A model generated the notes under the pieces. The model did not search any database. It was not told the origin of the DNA and saw nothing but the letters and a program-made list of their open reading frames with translations. A stretch of 64,000 nt of DNA from Bacteroides mediterraneensis (GTDB lineage Bacteria > Bacteroidota > Bacteroidia > Bacteroidales > Bacteroidaceae). The position numbers and the translations under genes are program-made. The DNA lies in contig NZ_LT635783.1 in assembly GCF_900128455.1 (NCBI RefSeq), forward strand, positions 3,090,546-3,154,545, given 5' to 3'. This document shows positions 37,738 through 47,800 of the stretch, piece after piece (the stretch's first letter is position 1; each line of letters opens with the position of its first letter).

Positions 37738-39240
37738 TTAGAACTGGAAGTAGATAAAGGGCTGGATATCGCTGCTTTTCACCTGTATCACCAGATAAAT
37801 CAAGGCAATCATCACCACGGCCTGTGCCACCAGCGGCAAGCGCACCATACCGCGGCTGCAGGCGTTCTGCCAGCTATCAGGACAGAAATGGAGCAGAAAA
37901 CCGACTCCCATCAGCACAAAAACTTTCCAGTAACCCGTCAGAAGCTGTTCCAGCAATTCCGGATGAAAGGCCGTGAATATCTGACGAATCATGGTGACAG
38001 AGGCTTCAAACGTGGCATTGCGGAAGAAAATCCAGCAGAAGCACACAAAATGGAAGGTCAGTACCACGGCAAAAAATTTCCGTATACCCTGACTACGGTA
38101 CTGCTTAGAACGCCCCAGCAAACTGCGGAAGAACTTATGCAAGGCCAGTGCCACCCCGTGCAGTCCGCCCCACACCACAAAGTTCCAGGAAGCTCCATGC
38201 CAGAGTCCTCCCAGCAGCATGGTCAATATCAAGTTGATATAGGTACGAATCTTTCCCTTCCGGTTACCTCCCAGAGAGATATAAAGGTAGTCGCGCAACC
38301 AAGTAGACAAAGAGATGTGCCAGCGATGCCAGAAATCGGTCACACTGTCCGCCTTGTAAGGCGAGTTGAAGTTGAGCGGGAAACGGAATCCCAGCAGCAA
38401 GGCAATACCGATGGCCATGTCGCTATACCCCGAGAAGTCACAGTAAATCTGCAAGGCATACCCGTACACTCCAAACAAGTTTTCCAGTCCCGAATACAAT
38501 CCCGGATTATCAAATATACGTTCTACGAAGTTCACACTGATGTAGTCCGAAATGACCGCCTTCTTGAACAGGCCACTCACGATAAAGAAAATTCCCTGTC
38601 CGAACATCTCCGACGAAACGAACAGCGGCTGCCGGATTTGCGGAATGAAATCGCGGGCACGCACAATCGGTCCGGCAACCAGCTGCGGAAAGAAAGACAC
38701 ATAAAACGCATAGTCCAGCAGGTTCGACAATGGCTTCAAATCCCGGCGATACACATCGATGGTATAGCTCAACGATTGGAAAGTGAAAAACGAAATACCT
38801 ACCGGCAAGAAGATGTCGAGCGGATGGAACTGTCCGTTCCACAACGGAGCCAGCATCTCATAGAAGAAGTTCGTGTACTTGAAATAGCAGAGCAATCCGA
38901 GGTTGATGCACAAGCTACACACCACCAGCATTTTCCGTTTCCATGCCGACACCGTGACCTCCATCCTGCGGGCCAGCAGGAAATCGGACACCGTGACAAT
39001 ACCTAGCAGGAAAAAGTAGAACCCGCTGCTTTTATAATAGAAGTAATACGAAAACAAAGTAACAAACAGCAGACGTGCCGTGGTCTTCTTCTGCAAGAGA
39101 AGATAGACCAGACTGAATCCTAAGAAAAGAAAAAGAAACAGTCCGCTGCTGAAAATCATCGGCTGCGCGGAATCATACGTCAGCACATCCTTCAATCTAT
39201 CCCAGTCAATTCCGAGTTCCGTCCAGTTGAGTTTCCACAT
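37738..39240 (-). CDS. MBOAT-family membrane O-acyltransferase
   Basis: A 500-residue multi-span membrane protein of the DltB/AlgI group. The motif WHGASWNFVVWGGLHG contains the two conserved His of the acyl-transfer channel; FLPVGISFFTFQSLSYTIDVYR and YCDFSGYSDMAIGIA are family segments. It would pass an acyl (probably acetyl) group across the inner membrane. The start at 39240 (MWKLNWTELG) overlaps the SGNH gene by 35 bases; the frame reading further upstream has no plausible N-terminus. Last gene of a three-gene operon with two SGNH proteins, the layout of glycan O-acetylation systems. The acceptor glycan is unknown. Confidence 0.92.
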   Translation of the reverse strand: MWKLNWTELGIDWDRLKDVLTYDSAQPMIFSSGLFLFLFLGFSLVYLLLQKKTTARLLFVTLFSYYFYYKSSGFYFFLLGIVTVSDFLLARRMEVTVSAWKRKMLVVCSLCINLGLLCYFKYTNFFYEMLAPLWNGQFHPLDIFLPVGISFFTFQSLSYTIDVYRRDLKPLSNLLDYAFYVSFFPQLVAGPIVRARDFIPQIRQPLFVSSEMFGQGIFFIVSGLFKKAVISDYISVNFVERIFDNPGLYSGLENLFGVYGYALQIYCDFSGYSDMAIGIALLLGFRFPLNFNSPYKADSVTDFWHRWHISLSTWLRDYLYISLGGNRKGKIRTYINLILTMLLGGLWHGASWNFVVWGGLHGVALALHKFFRSLLGRSKQYRSQGIRKFFAVVLTFHFVCFCWIFFRNATFEASVTMIRQIFTAFHPELLEQLLTGYWKVFVLMGVGFLLHFCPDSWQNACSRGMVRLPLVAQAVVMIALIYLVIQVKSSDIQPFIYFQF

Positions 39241-40192
39241 AATTGTTGTATGATTTGATAATCGCTTCGTGTAATAATAATCCTTGCAGGATATATCCGT
39301 CCTGCGTGAAATGAATCTTGTCCCGTTGGTAATAGTTTCCGGCACTCCAGTTCAGGCATGCCCGCCGTTCGCCGCCCACAATGTGGTACATGTCCCACAA
39401 GGCCAGTTTCCGGGAAGCCGCATAATCCTGTTCCGTCTTCACCACCAGTTTTGTTCGGGGATTGATAACCCGGGCCCCCCTCCGGCCGTTGCGCACGTAA
39501 GCCCCCGGTGGGGTGGTCAGCAGATAAACCGCCTGCGGACACCCTTTCTTCAACTCTCCCAGCAGATAATCCATGTGCGCTATATGTTCGGCAGAAGAAT
39601 AACGACGGGCGTGAGCCTCGTTCGTGCCAAAAGAAAGAATCACCAAGTCGGGATTCAAATCGATAATCTGCTGTATGTTCTCCGGCGTAGAGAAAGAACC
39701 GTAAGTCGCTCCGTTCACCCCCAGTATGTGGTAGACGATTCCCGCCGCCCCCGTTTCCTGTGCCAATCCGGACGTACGGTAACTCACCTGCATATCGAGC
39801 ACCGCATCTCGTCCGAAATCATCTTCCAGCTGTCGGCGGACCACATACGGAAACACATGTCCCCGCACGTGCGAGTCACCGATGTGCACAATGCGCAGCG
39901 GGCGGTCGAGCACGGAAAGCTTCTGCCAGAAAGGAAGCAGTTCTCCCGTCGGGTCTTCAATCCGGTTTTCCGTTGTTTCCCTGAAACTGGCAGGCATCGC
40001 ATGGCTCACCTGGACAAATTTCAGCAACTGCTGCATGGCCTTGCTGTCGGACACATGACCGGAATGACGGTCAGGGCGTGATTTCACCGGCAACACATCC
40101 TGTGCCGACACCTCCATGGTCCAAAGGCACAGGACGCACCACGCTATCCAGACACACAGTTTATTCCATCTCATAAGCTTTCCGTTTTTCAT
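39206..40192 (-). CDS. Exported SGNH/GDSL-type acyl-transfer or esterase protein
   Basis: 328 residues with a signal peptide (hydrophobic stretch ending in EVSAQD). SGNH blocks are visible: IVHIGDSHVRG with the catalytic Ser, SFGTNEAH with the Asn, and a C-terminal DKIHFTQDG with the Asp/His pair. Periplasmic partner of the MBOAT protein, comparable to AlgJ/AlgX or PatB, which place acetyl on a polysaccharide. Its 5' end overlaps the upstream SGNH gene by 32 bases (14 if Met7 at 40174 is the start) and its 3' end overlaps the MBOAT gene. Confidence 0.88.
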   Translation of the reverse strand: MKNGKLMRWNKLCVWIAWCVLCLWTMEVSAQDVLPVKSRPDRHSGHVSDSKAMQQLLKFVQVSHAMPASFRETTENRIEDPTGELLPFWQKLSVLDRPLRIVHIGDSHVRGHVFPYVVRRQLEDDFGRDAVLDMQVSYRTSGLAQETGAAGIVYHILGVNGATYGSFSTPENIQQIIDLNPDLVILSFGTNEAHARRYSSAEHIAHMDYLLGELKKGCPQAVYLLTTPPGAYVRNGRRGARVINPRTKLVVKTEQDYAASRKLALWDMYHIVGGERRACLNWSAGNYYQRDKIHFTQDGYILQGLLLHEAIIKSYNNYVETQLDGTRN

Positions 40193-41537
40193 ACTGTTCC
40201 TTTCCGTACATCAACGTCTCAAACAGAAGTCCGGCAATGTGCTTACCTCCCCTGAAATTGATGTGCGTATAATCGTAATTGGCCATCTGCGGTTTGCTTT
40301 CCACCATCTTCACCATGCTGCCTTCCCCTCCCATGGCCTCAAACATATTCCAGAATGCCACATGCGTCTCTGCGGCCAGCGCCTGCTGGTAACGAATCAG
40401 CCGTTTCACTCCCGGCATGGTACACAGCTCACCGTTCTCATCCTTGTATTCCCGGTCGCCCACACTGACAATCAGAATCGAGGTTTCAGGGAAAGCCTCT
40501 TTCAGACGTTCCACAATGGGTTTCATGGCATCCTTATAATACGTATAGTTCAACACTTTTTCCGAAGCCACGTTCAACCCATATTGCAACACAATCAAAT
40601 CATAAGGCCGCAACCGATTGTACTGGCGGAGAATAGACATAGGGATATGCCCAAGCTGCTGCCCGCTACTGCCACGGGTACTGAAATTATCCACCACTAC
40701 TCCTTGCTTCGGGTCCATGGCCACCGCATAGAACAAAGCAGCCGAATCCAGCTTTTCCACGTTCCAGCGTATGGAACCAATCCGACCGCCCACTGACACG
40801 GCCTGCAGTTCCCCGTTTCCTTTTACAGGGAACAATCTCCCCTGCCCTCCATTGACTGAGGCACTCAGCGTCACGGAGTCTGAAGCCAAGAAGTAACACG
40901 TAGACAAGTCGCACGTATCGATGCGGGAAAGAAAACGCTTCTCCCCTTTCAGCGTGACATACGCCCCCGGAGAAGGGATGAAGTAATGATTGGAAATATC
41001 CTGACGGGAACGGTCGAAATAGACAGAGTCCGTAATGGCATGGCTGCGCCATCCACCAAACGTCTGGTGGACGGTAGGACGGAAACCGGCAATCTTGCTC
41101 GTAATCGGCACGTAGCCCACTCCACACCCGCCGAAACGCTTCTGCAGCATCTCGCGTAAATCGCCGGTCAGGATATCAGCCTCAATAAAAGAGTCACCGA
41201 AATAAGCGATACGTACCGGGCGGTCCATCGCATTGACCTGTCCCAATGCCTCATAAAAACGATTCATGCCACGCCCGGTAGAGTCCACGTATTCCTCAAT
41301 ACAGACCATACCACTCTTGCAGGTATCCACAAAGGCCGGCTTCACCGGAGGAGGCAAGACAAGGGTATCGGAATCCATCGGTTCCATCACCTCTTTTTTG
41401 ATACGTATATCGGAAAGCAAATCCACCTTTCTCAAAGGCTTGTCACAGAAAGAGAGAGACGGCAGAAAATGCAAGGCAAACAAACCTGCCACCACCAAAA
41501 ACGTAAACAGGAAAGTATATAATAATCTATTCTTCAT
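40161..41537 (-). CDS. Membrane-anchored SGNH-type protein
   Basis: 458 residues with an N-terminal transmembrane anchor (MKNRLLYTFLFTFLVVAGLF). SGNH blocks are IAYFGDSFIEAD with the nucleophile Ser, LQYGLNVAS with the Asn, and YDYTHINFRGG with the Asp/His. It is the first gene of the SGNH-SGNH-MBOAT operon. A promoter with both boxes (41561-41592) lies just upstream and shows that the Met at 41537, not the longer frame to 41591, is the start. Two SGNH proteins with one MBOAT suggests successive transfer steps or two acceptors; that is inference. Confidence 0.88.
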   Translation of the reverse strand: MKNRLLYTFLFTFLVVAGLFALHFLPSLSFCDKPLRKVDLLSDIRIKKEVMEPMDSDTLVLPPPVKPAFVDTCKSGMVCIEEYVDSTGRGMNRFYEALGQVNAMDRPVRIAYFGDSFIEADILTGDLREMLQKRFGGCGVGYVPITSKIAGFRPTVHQTFGGWRSHAITDSVYFDRSRQDISNHYFIPSPGAYVTLKGEKRFLSRIDTCDLSTCYFLASDSVTLSASVNGGQGRLFPVKGNGELQAVSVGGRIGSIRWNVEKLDSAALFYAVAMDPKQGVVVDNFSTRGSSGQQLGHIPMSILRQYNRLRPYDLIVLQYGLNVASEKVLNYTYYKDAMKPIVERLKEAFPETSILIVSVGDREYKDENGELCTMPGVKRLIRYQQALAAETHVAFWNMFEAMGGEGSMVKMVESKPQMANYDYTHINFRGGKHIAGLLFETLMYGKEQYEKRKAYEME

Positions 41538-41560
41538 GAATTTTCCTCTAAAATCGAGTG

Positions 41561-41592
41561 CAAAGATAGTGAAAGCCGAGTGCAGAGGCAAA
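41561..41592 (-). promoter_or_regulatory. Promoter of the SGNH-SGNH-MBOAT operon
   Basis: -33 TTTG (41589-41592) and -7 TATCTTTG (41561-41568) with 20 bases between. All but the last base of the -7 box lies inside the first of five 85-bp tandem repeats; the other copies carry TATCTTTA instead. Confidence 0.65.
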
Positions 41593-41986
41593 TAGAAAAC
41601 GTAGTTTTCTGATTTTGACTATGCCGAGGCGTAGCCTAGCTTATTTAAAGATAGTGAAAGCCGAGTGCAGAGGCAAATAGAAAACGCAGTTTTCTGATTT
41701 TGACTATGCCGAGACGTAGCCTAGCTTATTTAAAGATAGTGAAAGCCGAGTGCAGAGGCAAATAGAAAACGCAGTTTTCTGATTTTGACGATGCCGAGGC
41801 GCAGCCTAGCTTATCTAAAGATAGTGAAAGCCGAGTGCAGAGGCAAATAGAAAACGCAGTTTTCTGATTTTGACGATGCCGAGGCGCAGCCTAGCTTATC
41901 TAAAGATAGTGAAAGCCGAGTGCAGAGGCAAATAGAAAACGCAGTTTTCTGATTTTGACTATGCCGAGGCGCAGCCTAGCTTATCT
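41562..41986. repeat. Five tandem copies of an 85-bp repeat
   Basis: Units begin AAAGATAGTGAAAGCC at 41562, 41647, 41732, 41817 and 41902, exactly 85 bases apart, and differ at only a few positions. Each has a small GAAAAC-GCA-GTTTTC hairpin and a promoter-like pair facing the SGNH operon. The array fills the gap between that operon and the TetR gene. No spacers and no coding frame, so not CRISPR and not a gene. Confidence 0.95.
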
Positions 41987-42014
41987 AAAGATTGAAGAAT
42001 TAGGATACGAAAGC

Positions 42015-42656
42015 TTATTTCCGACGTTTTTCCCGGATATTCTTTAAGAATTCATCTACCATTCGGTTACCTTTCTCCGTGGTGATGCCCCTCATGTGGA
42101 GAATGGTAATTTCACTGTAAATCTCGGCCAGCGGATAATGCAGCGTGATATCAGAATAAATCAGCAAATCCATCTGCATGGCCATGGTCTGATTGATAAT
42201 CAGAAAATTGATGTCGTCCCGAAAAATACCTTGTTCCACCCCTTTTTGAAAATATTTCACGGCGTCCGCATCGTTTCGCCGCTGCTCTTCATGTATGAAA
42301 TCCAACACCTTGGGATACTTGCGCAAATCGCGGAAGAACAAAGGATTCACCTGATACAACTCGTTGACTTTACGTTCATAAAAAGTAAGGATTACTTCCA
42401 GCACGTTTTCCGCTCTGGAAGTAATCTCTTGCATATCCTGATTGACCCGCTGGCGATAAAAGCTGAAGACCTCGAGCAACAACTGCTCCTTGTCTCCGAA
42501 CAATTCATAAAGTGTCCGCTTGGAAATGGAAAGTGAACCTGCGATATCGTCCATGTGGACAGCTTTAATGCCCGAACGCTTAAAAGCCTTTGCCGCAGTA
42601 TCTACGATGCGCACTTTCAGCTCCTCACGGTTGCTCTCTCTTCTTCTTCCTGCCAT
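42015..42656 (-). CDS. TetR/AcrR-family regulator
   Basis: 213 residues: N-terminal TetR helix-turn-helix (about 10-57, IKAVHMDDIAGSLSISKRTLY then ELFGDKEQLL) and a C-terminal ligand-binding helical domain. It is the last gene of the five-gene efflux operon, 13 bases after the LpxA-like gene, and probably controls it. Local regulators of RND pumps usually repress and respond to pump substrates; being encoded last would give autoregulation through the same promoter. Confidence 0.9.
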   Translation of the reverse strand: MAGRRRESNREELKVRIVDTAAKAFKRSGIKAVHMDDIAGSLSISKRTLYELFGDKEQLLLEVFSFYRQRVNQDMQEITSRAENVLEVILTFYERKVNELYQVNPLFFRDLRKYPKVLDFIHEEQRRNDADAVKYFQKGVEQGIFRDDINFLIINQTMAMQMDLLIYSDITLHYPLAEIYSEITILHMRGITTEKGNRMVDEFLKNIREKRRK

Positions 42657-42669
42657 CAGTCTTTCTCTA

Positions 42670-43437
42670 TCAATGGATAATACCTAATTGAGAAGATTCC
42701 ACAAACTGGAGGATATTCTCAATTTCCGGTCCGTGAGGAATCTGTTCCCGAATACGGGCCAATGCGTCGTGCTGTGATGTATTGGCCTTATACAGGATAC
42801 GGTAAGCCTGTGCGATGTGCTTAATCACCGTTTCAGAAATACCGGTATATTCCAACACCTTCGTATTGATGCTGTAGAATGAAATAGGTTCATGGGCAGC
42901 GACAATATAAGGAGGGATATCTTTGATGAAACGACATCCGCCTTGTACCAGCGAATAACTACCCAAACGCGTGTTGCCTTGCATCAGCACATTGGACGTC
43001 AGAATAGCACAATCGTAAATAATACAGTTACCGGAAACCTGAGACCCATTACCGATGATGCAGCCGTTTCCCACTTCCACATCGTGTGACAAACGGGCAC
43101 CTGTCATGATAAAGTTATTGTTGCCCACTTTTGTGGCATGCGAAGCATGAGTACCACGGATAATCACGGCATTCTCACGAATCACATTGTGATTTCCGAT
43201 AATGGCCAGTGTATCTTCCCCTGTATAAGCAAAATCTTGGGGAACAGCCGCAACGACTGCTCCCTGGTGAACTGTATTTCCGTTTCCCATGCGCGTGCCA
43301 CTCATCAGGCTGGCATAGGGCATAATCACATTATCATCGCCTATCTCTACGTTCTTGTCGATATAGGCAAATGGATGTACCGTCACATTCTTGCCAAGTT
43401 TGGCCGACGGATCCACATAAGCTAAAGGACTAATCAT
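42670..43437 (-). CDS. LpxA-like UDP-N-acetylglucosamine acyltransferase paralogue
   Basis: 255 residues, a left-handed beta-helix of hexapeptide repeats through residue about 190, then a helical end, matching LpxA in length and plan. LpxA transfers a hydroxyacyl chain from acyl-carrier protein to UDP-GlcNAc in lipid A synthesis. VPQDFAYTGEDT and IRENAVIIRGT fit the family. Around the catalytic His the sequence is TGARLSHDVEVG; the usual form is NAHIAHDC, so His125 is kept but His122 is Arg. The gene sits inside an RND efflux operon, not with lpxC/lpxD, so it is probably a second copy with changed substrate. Activity is uncertain. Confidence 0.82.
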   Translation of the reverse strand: MISPLAYVDPSAKLGKNVTVHPFAYIDKNVEIGDDNVIMPYASLMSGTRMGNGNTVHQGAVVAAVPQDFAYTGEDTLAIIGNHNVIRENAVIIRGTHASHATKVGNNNFIMTGARLSHDVEVGNGCIIGNGSQVSGNCIIYDCAILTSNVLMQGNTRLGSYSLVQGGCRFIKDIPPYIVAAHEPISFYSINTKVLEYTGISETVIKHIAQAYRILYKANTSQHDALARIREQIPHGPEIENILQFVESSQLGIIH

Positions 43438-43459
43438 GTTTCTTCATATTTAAGGTTAC

Positions 43460-44842
43460 TTATTCTCTTCCTCCACCCAGTGCGCTGTACAGGTTGATGA
43501 CAGCCTGCATACGCTGGAAGTTGTCGGAAACTTCACTCAGCTGGGCGCTCAACAAGTTCTGCTGTGCGGTCAGGATTTCCAGGTAAGTGGCATCCCCGCT
43601 CTGGAACAAAGCCTTGGTGTAGGTTACCGCCTTATCCAGCTGGTCTACCTGTCCACGGTCTTCCACCAGTTTCTTGTTCTGCGTGTCGTACAGGAACAGC
43701 GCGTCGCTCACTTCCTTACCTGCTTCCAGAATAGTCTGCTGGTAATTCATCTGTGCAATCTTTTCTTCCGCTTTCGATACCTTCAAGTTGGCAATCAGCT
43801 TACCATTGTTGAAGATAGGCTGAGCCAGTGAAGCCACCGCATTCAGAATCAATTTACCCGGATTCAGCACTGCCATTCCTGCACTGTTCGTCCATCCGGC
43901 GGTACCCGTGATATTCAATCCCGGATAGAAAGCGGCACGTGCCGAATTAGTCGTATAATATGCTGCAGCCAAGGTCATTTCGGCCATCTTCACATCCGGA
44001 CGATTTTCCAACAACTGCATCGGCACTCCGGCTGTCAGCTCTTCCGGCATCACCTGTTCATCCAGTGTACTGCGGTCGATAGGCTGCGGAGCCTTTGCCA
44101 GCAAGACAGCCAGTGAGTTTTCTGTTTCACGTACCTGACGTTTCAAGTCGAGCAAAGAAGCCTCTACCTGATGGCTGGCTGCACGCATCTGTGCTACAGC
44201 AGCCTCGGTAGTCATACCGGCAATCTTCATGGCTTCCATCACCCGTACGTTTTCCTTGTAGATAGCGGCCGTTTCAGTCGTGATTTCCACCTGACGGTCG
44301 AGCATCAGCAAAGAGTAATAGGTATTGGCAATACCGCAAATAATCTGTGAGCGTACAGCCTGTTCAGAATACTTACTCTGTTCGTAAGCTACTTTCTGTC
44401 CCCGCTTGGCATTCAGGATTTTCCCGAACAAGTCAATCTCCCAGCTGGCAGAAACCGGCAACTGATAAGTCTGTGTCGGTTTCGACTTGTCAAAGCTGCT
44501 CAACGTTCCCTGAGGAATAAAGTTTATAGTGGGCAGGTAAGACAGTTTTGCTGCCGTCAGCATCACTTTCGCTTCCTCTACACGAAGCGCAGCAGCCTGC
44601 ATATCCACGTTATTGGCAAGGCCTTCTTCAATCAAAGCCTGCAGTTTTGCATCACGGAACACTTCCTTCCAAGGCAGATTTCCCATGTTGGCTGTGTCCG
44701 AAGCCAACGTATCGGTCGCCGAAGCCGGGTCGCGATAGATGCCTGAGGCATCTATCGTTTCCGGACGGTCGTAAGCTTTATAAATGTGGCAGCTGCTCAT
44801 CATGGCAGTCAGACACATCATTCCTATTATCTGTTTTTTCAT
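43460..44842 (-). CDS. RND efflux outer-membrane channel (TolC/OprM-type lipoprotein)
   Basis: 460 residues with a lipoprotein signal ending in MMSSC, so anchored in the outer membrane. Two repeats of the outer-membrane efflux protein domain are present with long amphipathic helices (EEGLANNVDMQAAALRVEEA; KAEEKIAQMNYQQTILEAGK). As a trimer it forms the exit duct for the RND pump encoded just upstream (8 bases from the transporter stop). Two earlier codons allow a start at 44848. Confidence 0.93.
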   Translation of the reverse strand: MKKQIIGMMCLTAMMSSCHIYKAYDRPETIDASGIYRDPASATDTLASDTANMGNLPWKEVFRDAKLQALIEEGLANNVDMQAAALRVEEAKVMLTAAKLSYLPTINFIPQGTLSSFDKSKPTQTYQLPVSASWEIDLFGKILNAKRGQKVAYEQSKYSEQAVRSQIICGIANTYYSLLMLDRQVEITTETAAIYKENVRVMEAMKIAGMTTEAAVAQMRAASHQVEASLLDLKRQVRETENSLAVLLAKAPQPIDRSTLDEQVMPEELTAGVPMQLLENRPDVKMAEMTLAAAYYTTNSARAAFYPGLNITGTAGWTNSAGMAVLNPGKLILNAVASLAQPIFNNGKLIANLKVSKAEEKIAQMNYQQTILEAGKEVSDALFLYDTQNKKLVEDRGQVDQLDKAVTYTKALFQSGDATYLEILTAQQNLLSAQLSEVSDNFQRMQAVINLYSALGGGRE

Positions 44843-44850
44843 TATCAATC

Positions 44851-47800
44851 TTATTTATGCGTATTAGGAGAATACTGTTCAATTTCAGACTCTACTTCGC
44901 TTTCATCGAGGCTATCCCATTCCATCGGTTTTACCTTTTCTTGCAGCCACTGGAAAATGACGAACAATACAGGGACGATGAAAATCTGCAAAATCATACC
45001 AATCAACATACCACCGATAGCGGAAGAACCCAATGTACGGTTACCGTGGGCACCTACACCAAAGGCAAACATCAACGGAAGCAAACCGACAATCATGGCC
45101 AAAGAGGTCATCAAGATAGGTCGCAGACGAGCGGCGGCACCCAGTACGGCAGCCCATGAGATGCTCATACCTTGCTTACGACGATCGAGGGCGAACTCTA
45201 CAATCAAGATGGCGTTCTTTGCCAACAGACCCATCAACATAATCAAGGCAATCTGCATGTAGATATCGTTTGACATGGAACCGACAATCATCTTCAAGGC
45301 CGGGATGCTACCCAGTGCACCGAATCCGTTGACAAAGATAAAGCTACCCATCAAACCGAACGGCACGGAAAGCAATACGGCCAGCGGAAGAATGTAACTT
45401 TCGTACTGGGCACTCAGCAACAGGTACACGAATACAAAACAGAGCACAAAGATGATACCTGTCGTACTACCACTTGAAGAAGCCTCTTCACGTGCCATAC
45501 CTCCCAGCTCATAACCAAATCCGGTCGGCAGATTTTCCTTGGCTACTTCTGCAATAGCCTGCAGTGCCTGACCTGACGTATATCCGGAAGCCGGAGCCAC
45601 CATCACCTTCATAGAAGTGTACAGGTTGAAACGGCTGATGATATCCGGGCCATATACTTTCTTCAGGCTGACAAACTGAGTGATAGGAGCCATTTCGCCA
45701 TTGCTTCCACGAACTTTCACGCCATTCAGCGATTCCATGTTCTTGGTGGCATCCGGTTCTGCCTGAATCATTACACGGTACATCTTACCGAAACGGTTGA
45801 AGTTAGATGCGTACAGACCACCGAAGTATCCCTGCATGGTAGAAAGAATGTCGCTCGGGCTGATACCTGCTTTCTTACAAGCTGCCGCATCGATATCCAG
45901 CTGATACTGCGGGAAGCTCGGGTTGAAGGTAGTCTTCGCAGAGTTGATTTCCGGACGTGCTTCCAAGGCAGCAGTATAACTGTTCACCACTTCAAAGAAG
46001 TGATCCAGGCTACCACCGGTCTTATCCTGCATGTTCAACTCGATATCGCTTGATACAGAGTAACCCGGAATCATCGGAGGAGCAAAGAACAATACCTGTG
46101 CATCCTTGATGACTTTCTGCGCACGCATAAACAAAGTCGCATAAATAATATCTGAATTCTGCATCAGTGAACGTTCTTCCCAGTCTTTCAGCTTGATGAT
46201 GACAGAACCGTAAGAAGGTCCCTGACCACCGATAAAGCTGTAACCGGAAATGATAGTACGTGACTGAACAGCCGGTTCTGCGGCTACCAGACTGTCTACC
46301 TTAGCCAACACTTCCATGGCGCGTTCCTGTGAAGTACCAGGAGGCAATGTCACGGCACCCATGATAGTACCTGTATCTTCGTTCGGCACCATACCTGTCG
46401 GAGTAATCTTCATGAAGAAAATCAACAGCACAATAGAAGCGGCTACCAATCCCATTGCCAGCCATTTCTTATGAATAAAGAAGACTACACGTTTCTTATA
46501 ACTCTTCAGCAAAGAATCGTAGGCTGCGTTGAAGGAAGTATGGAAACGGTCAATCATGCTCATCTTCTTCGGTTTATGTTCTGAATCATGCGGTTTCAGG
46601 AAGAGAGCACACAAGGCCGGTGACAAAGTCAAGGCATTCAATGCAGAGAAGGCGATAGAGATGGCCATGGTAATACCAAACTGACGGTAGAATGTACCGG
46701 CTGTACCACCCATGAAACTTACCGGGATAAACACGGACATCATGACCAATGTAATGGAAACCAATGCACCACCCAGTTCACTCATGGCGTCAATGGAAGC
46801 CTCACGCGAAGATTTATATCCCTGGTCCAGTTTTGCATGGACACCTTCCACCACCACAATGGCATCATCGACCACAATCGCAATGGCCAGCACCATCGCC
46901 GAAAGTGTCAGCAAGTTCACACTAAATCCAATCAGCTTCAAAACGAAGAACGTTGCAATCAAGGCCACCGGAATGGCAATGGCCGGAATCAATGTGGAAC
47001 GCATATCCTGCAAGAAGATATACACTACAATGAACACCAGGATAAATGCCTCAATCAAAGTCTTGATAACTTCGTGGATAGACGCATACAAGAAGTCGTT
47101 GGCATTCTGTGCCACGTTAATCTTCAAACCGGCAGGCAAGCTTTCTTCCGCCTTACTGATTACATCCAACAAGTTGTTGATGGTTTCCGTAGCGTTGGTT
47201 CCTGCCATCTGGAACACGATACAAGTTACAGCCTTATGACCGTTTACCGTATTATTAAAGGTATAAGCCAAACGACCCAACTCGATACGGGCCACATCTC
47301 CCAGACGAAGCACTTCGCCGTCGGGCAGAGCCTTGATGACGATATTTTCAAATTCTTCCGTCTGTTGCAGACGTCCTTTGTAACGGATGGTGTACTGGAA
47401 TGTCTGATTACCACGCTCACCAAACTGTCCCGGAGCGGCTTCAATATTTTGTTCAGCCAAAGCATTGGAGATATCTGCTGGTACCAGGTTGTACTGTGCC
47501 ATGATATCCGGCTTCAACCAGATACGCATAGAATAGTCCTGTCCCATCACGTTGGCATCACCTACACCTTTTACACGCTGTACTTCCGGAATCAAGTTAA
47601 TTTTGGCGTAGTTTTCAATAAACTCAATGTTGTATTTATCTTCCGCATCATACAAAGAGAAAATCAACAACATAGAGTTCTGACGTTTCTGTGTAGTCAC
47701 ACCGACTTTGGTTACTTCGGCCGGCAACAGACCCTGTGCCATAGAAACACGGTTCTGTACGTTGACCGCCGCCATATCCGGGTCAGTACCCTGGTTAAAA

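Noticed and set aside
41562..41986. Possible CRISPR array
   Set aside because: The 85-bp units abut with no unique spacers, and there are no cas genes.
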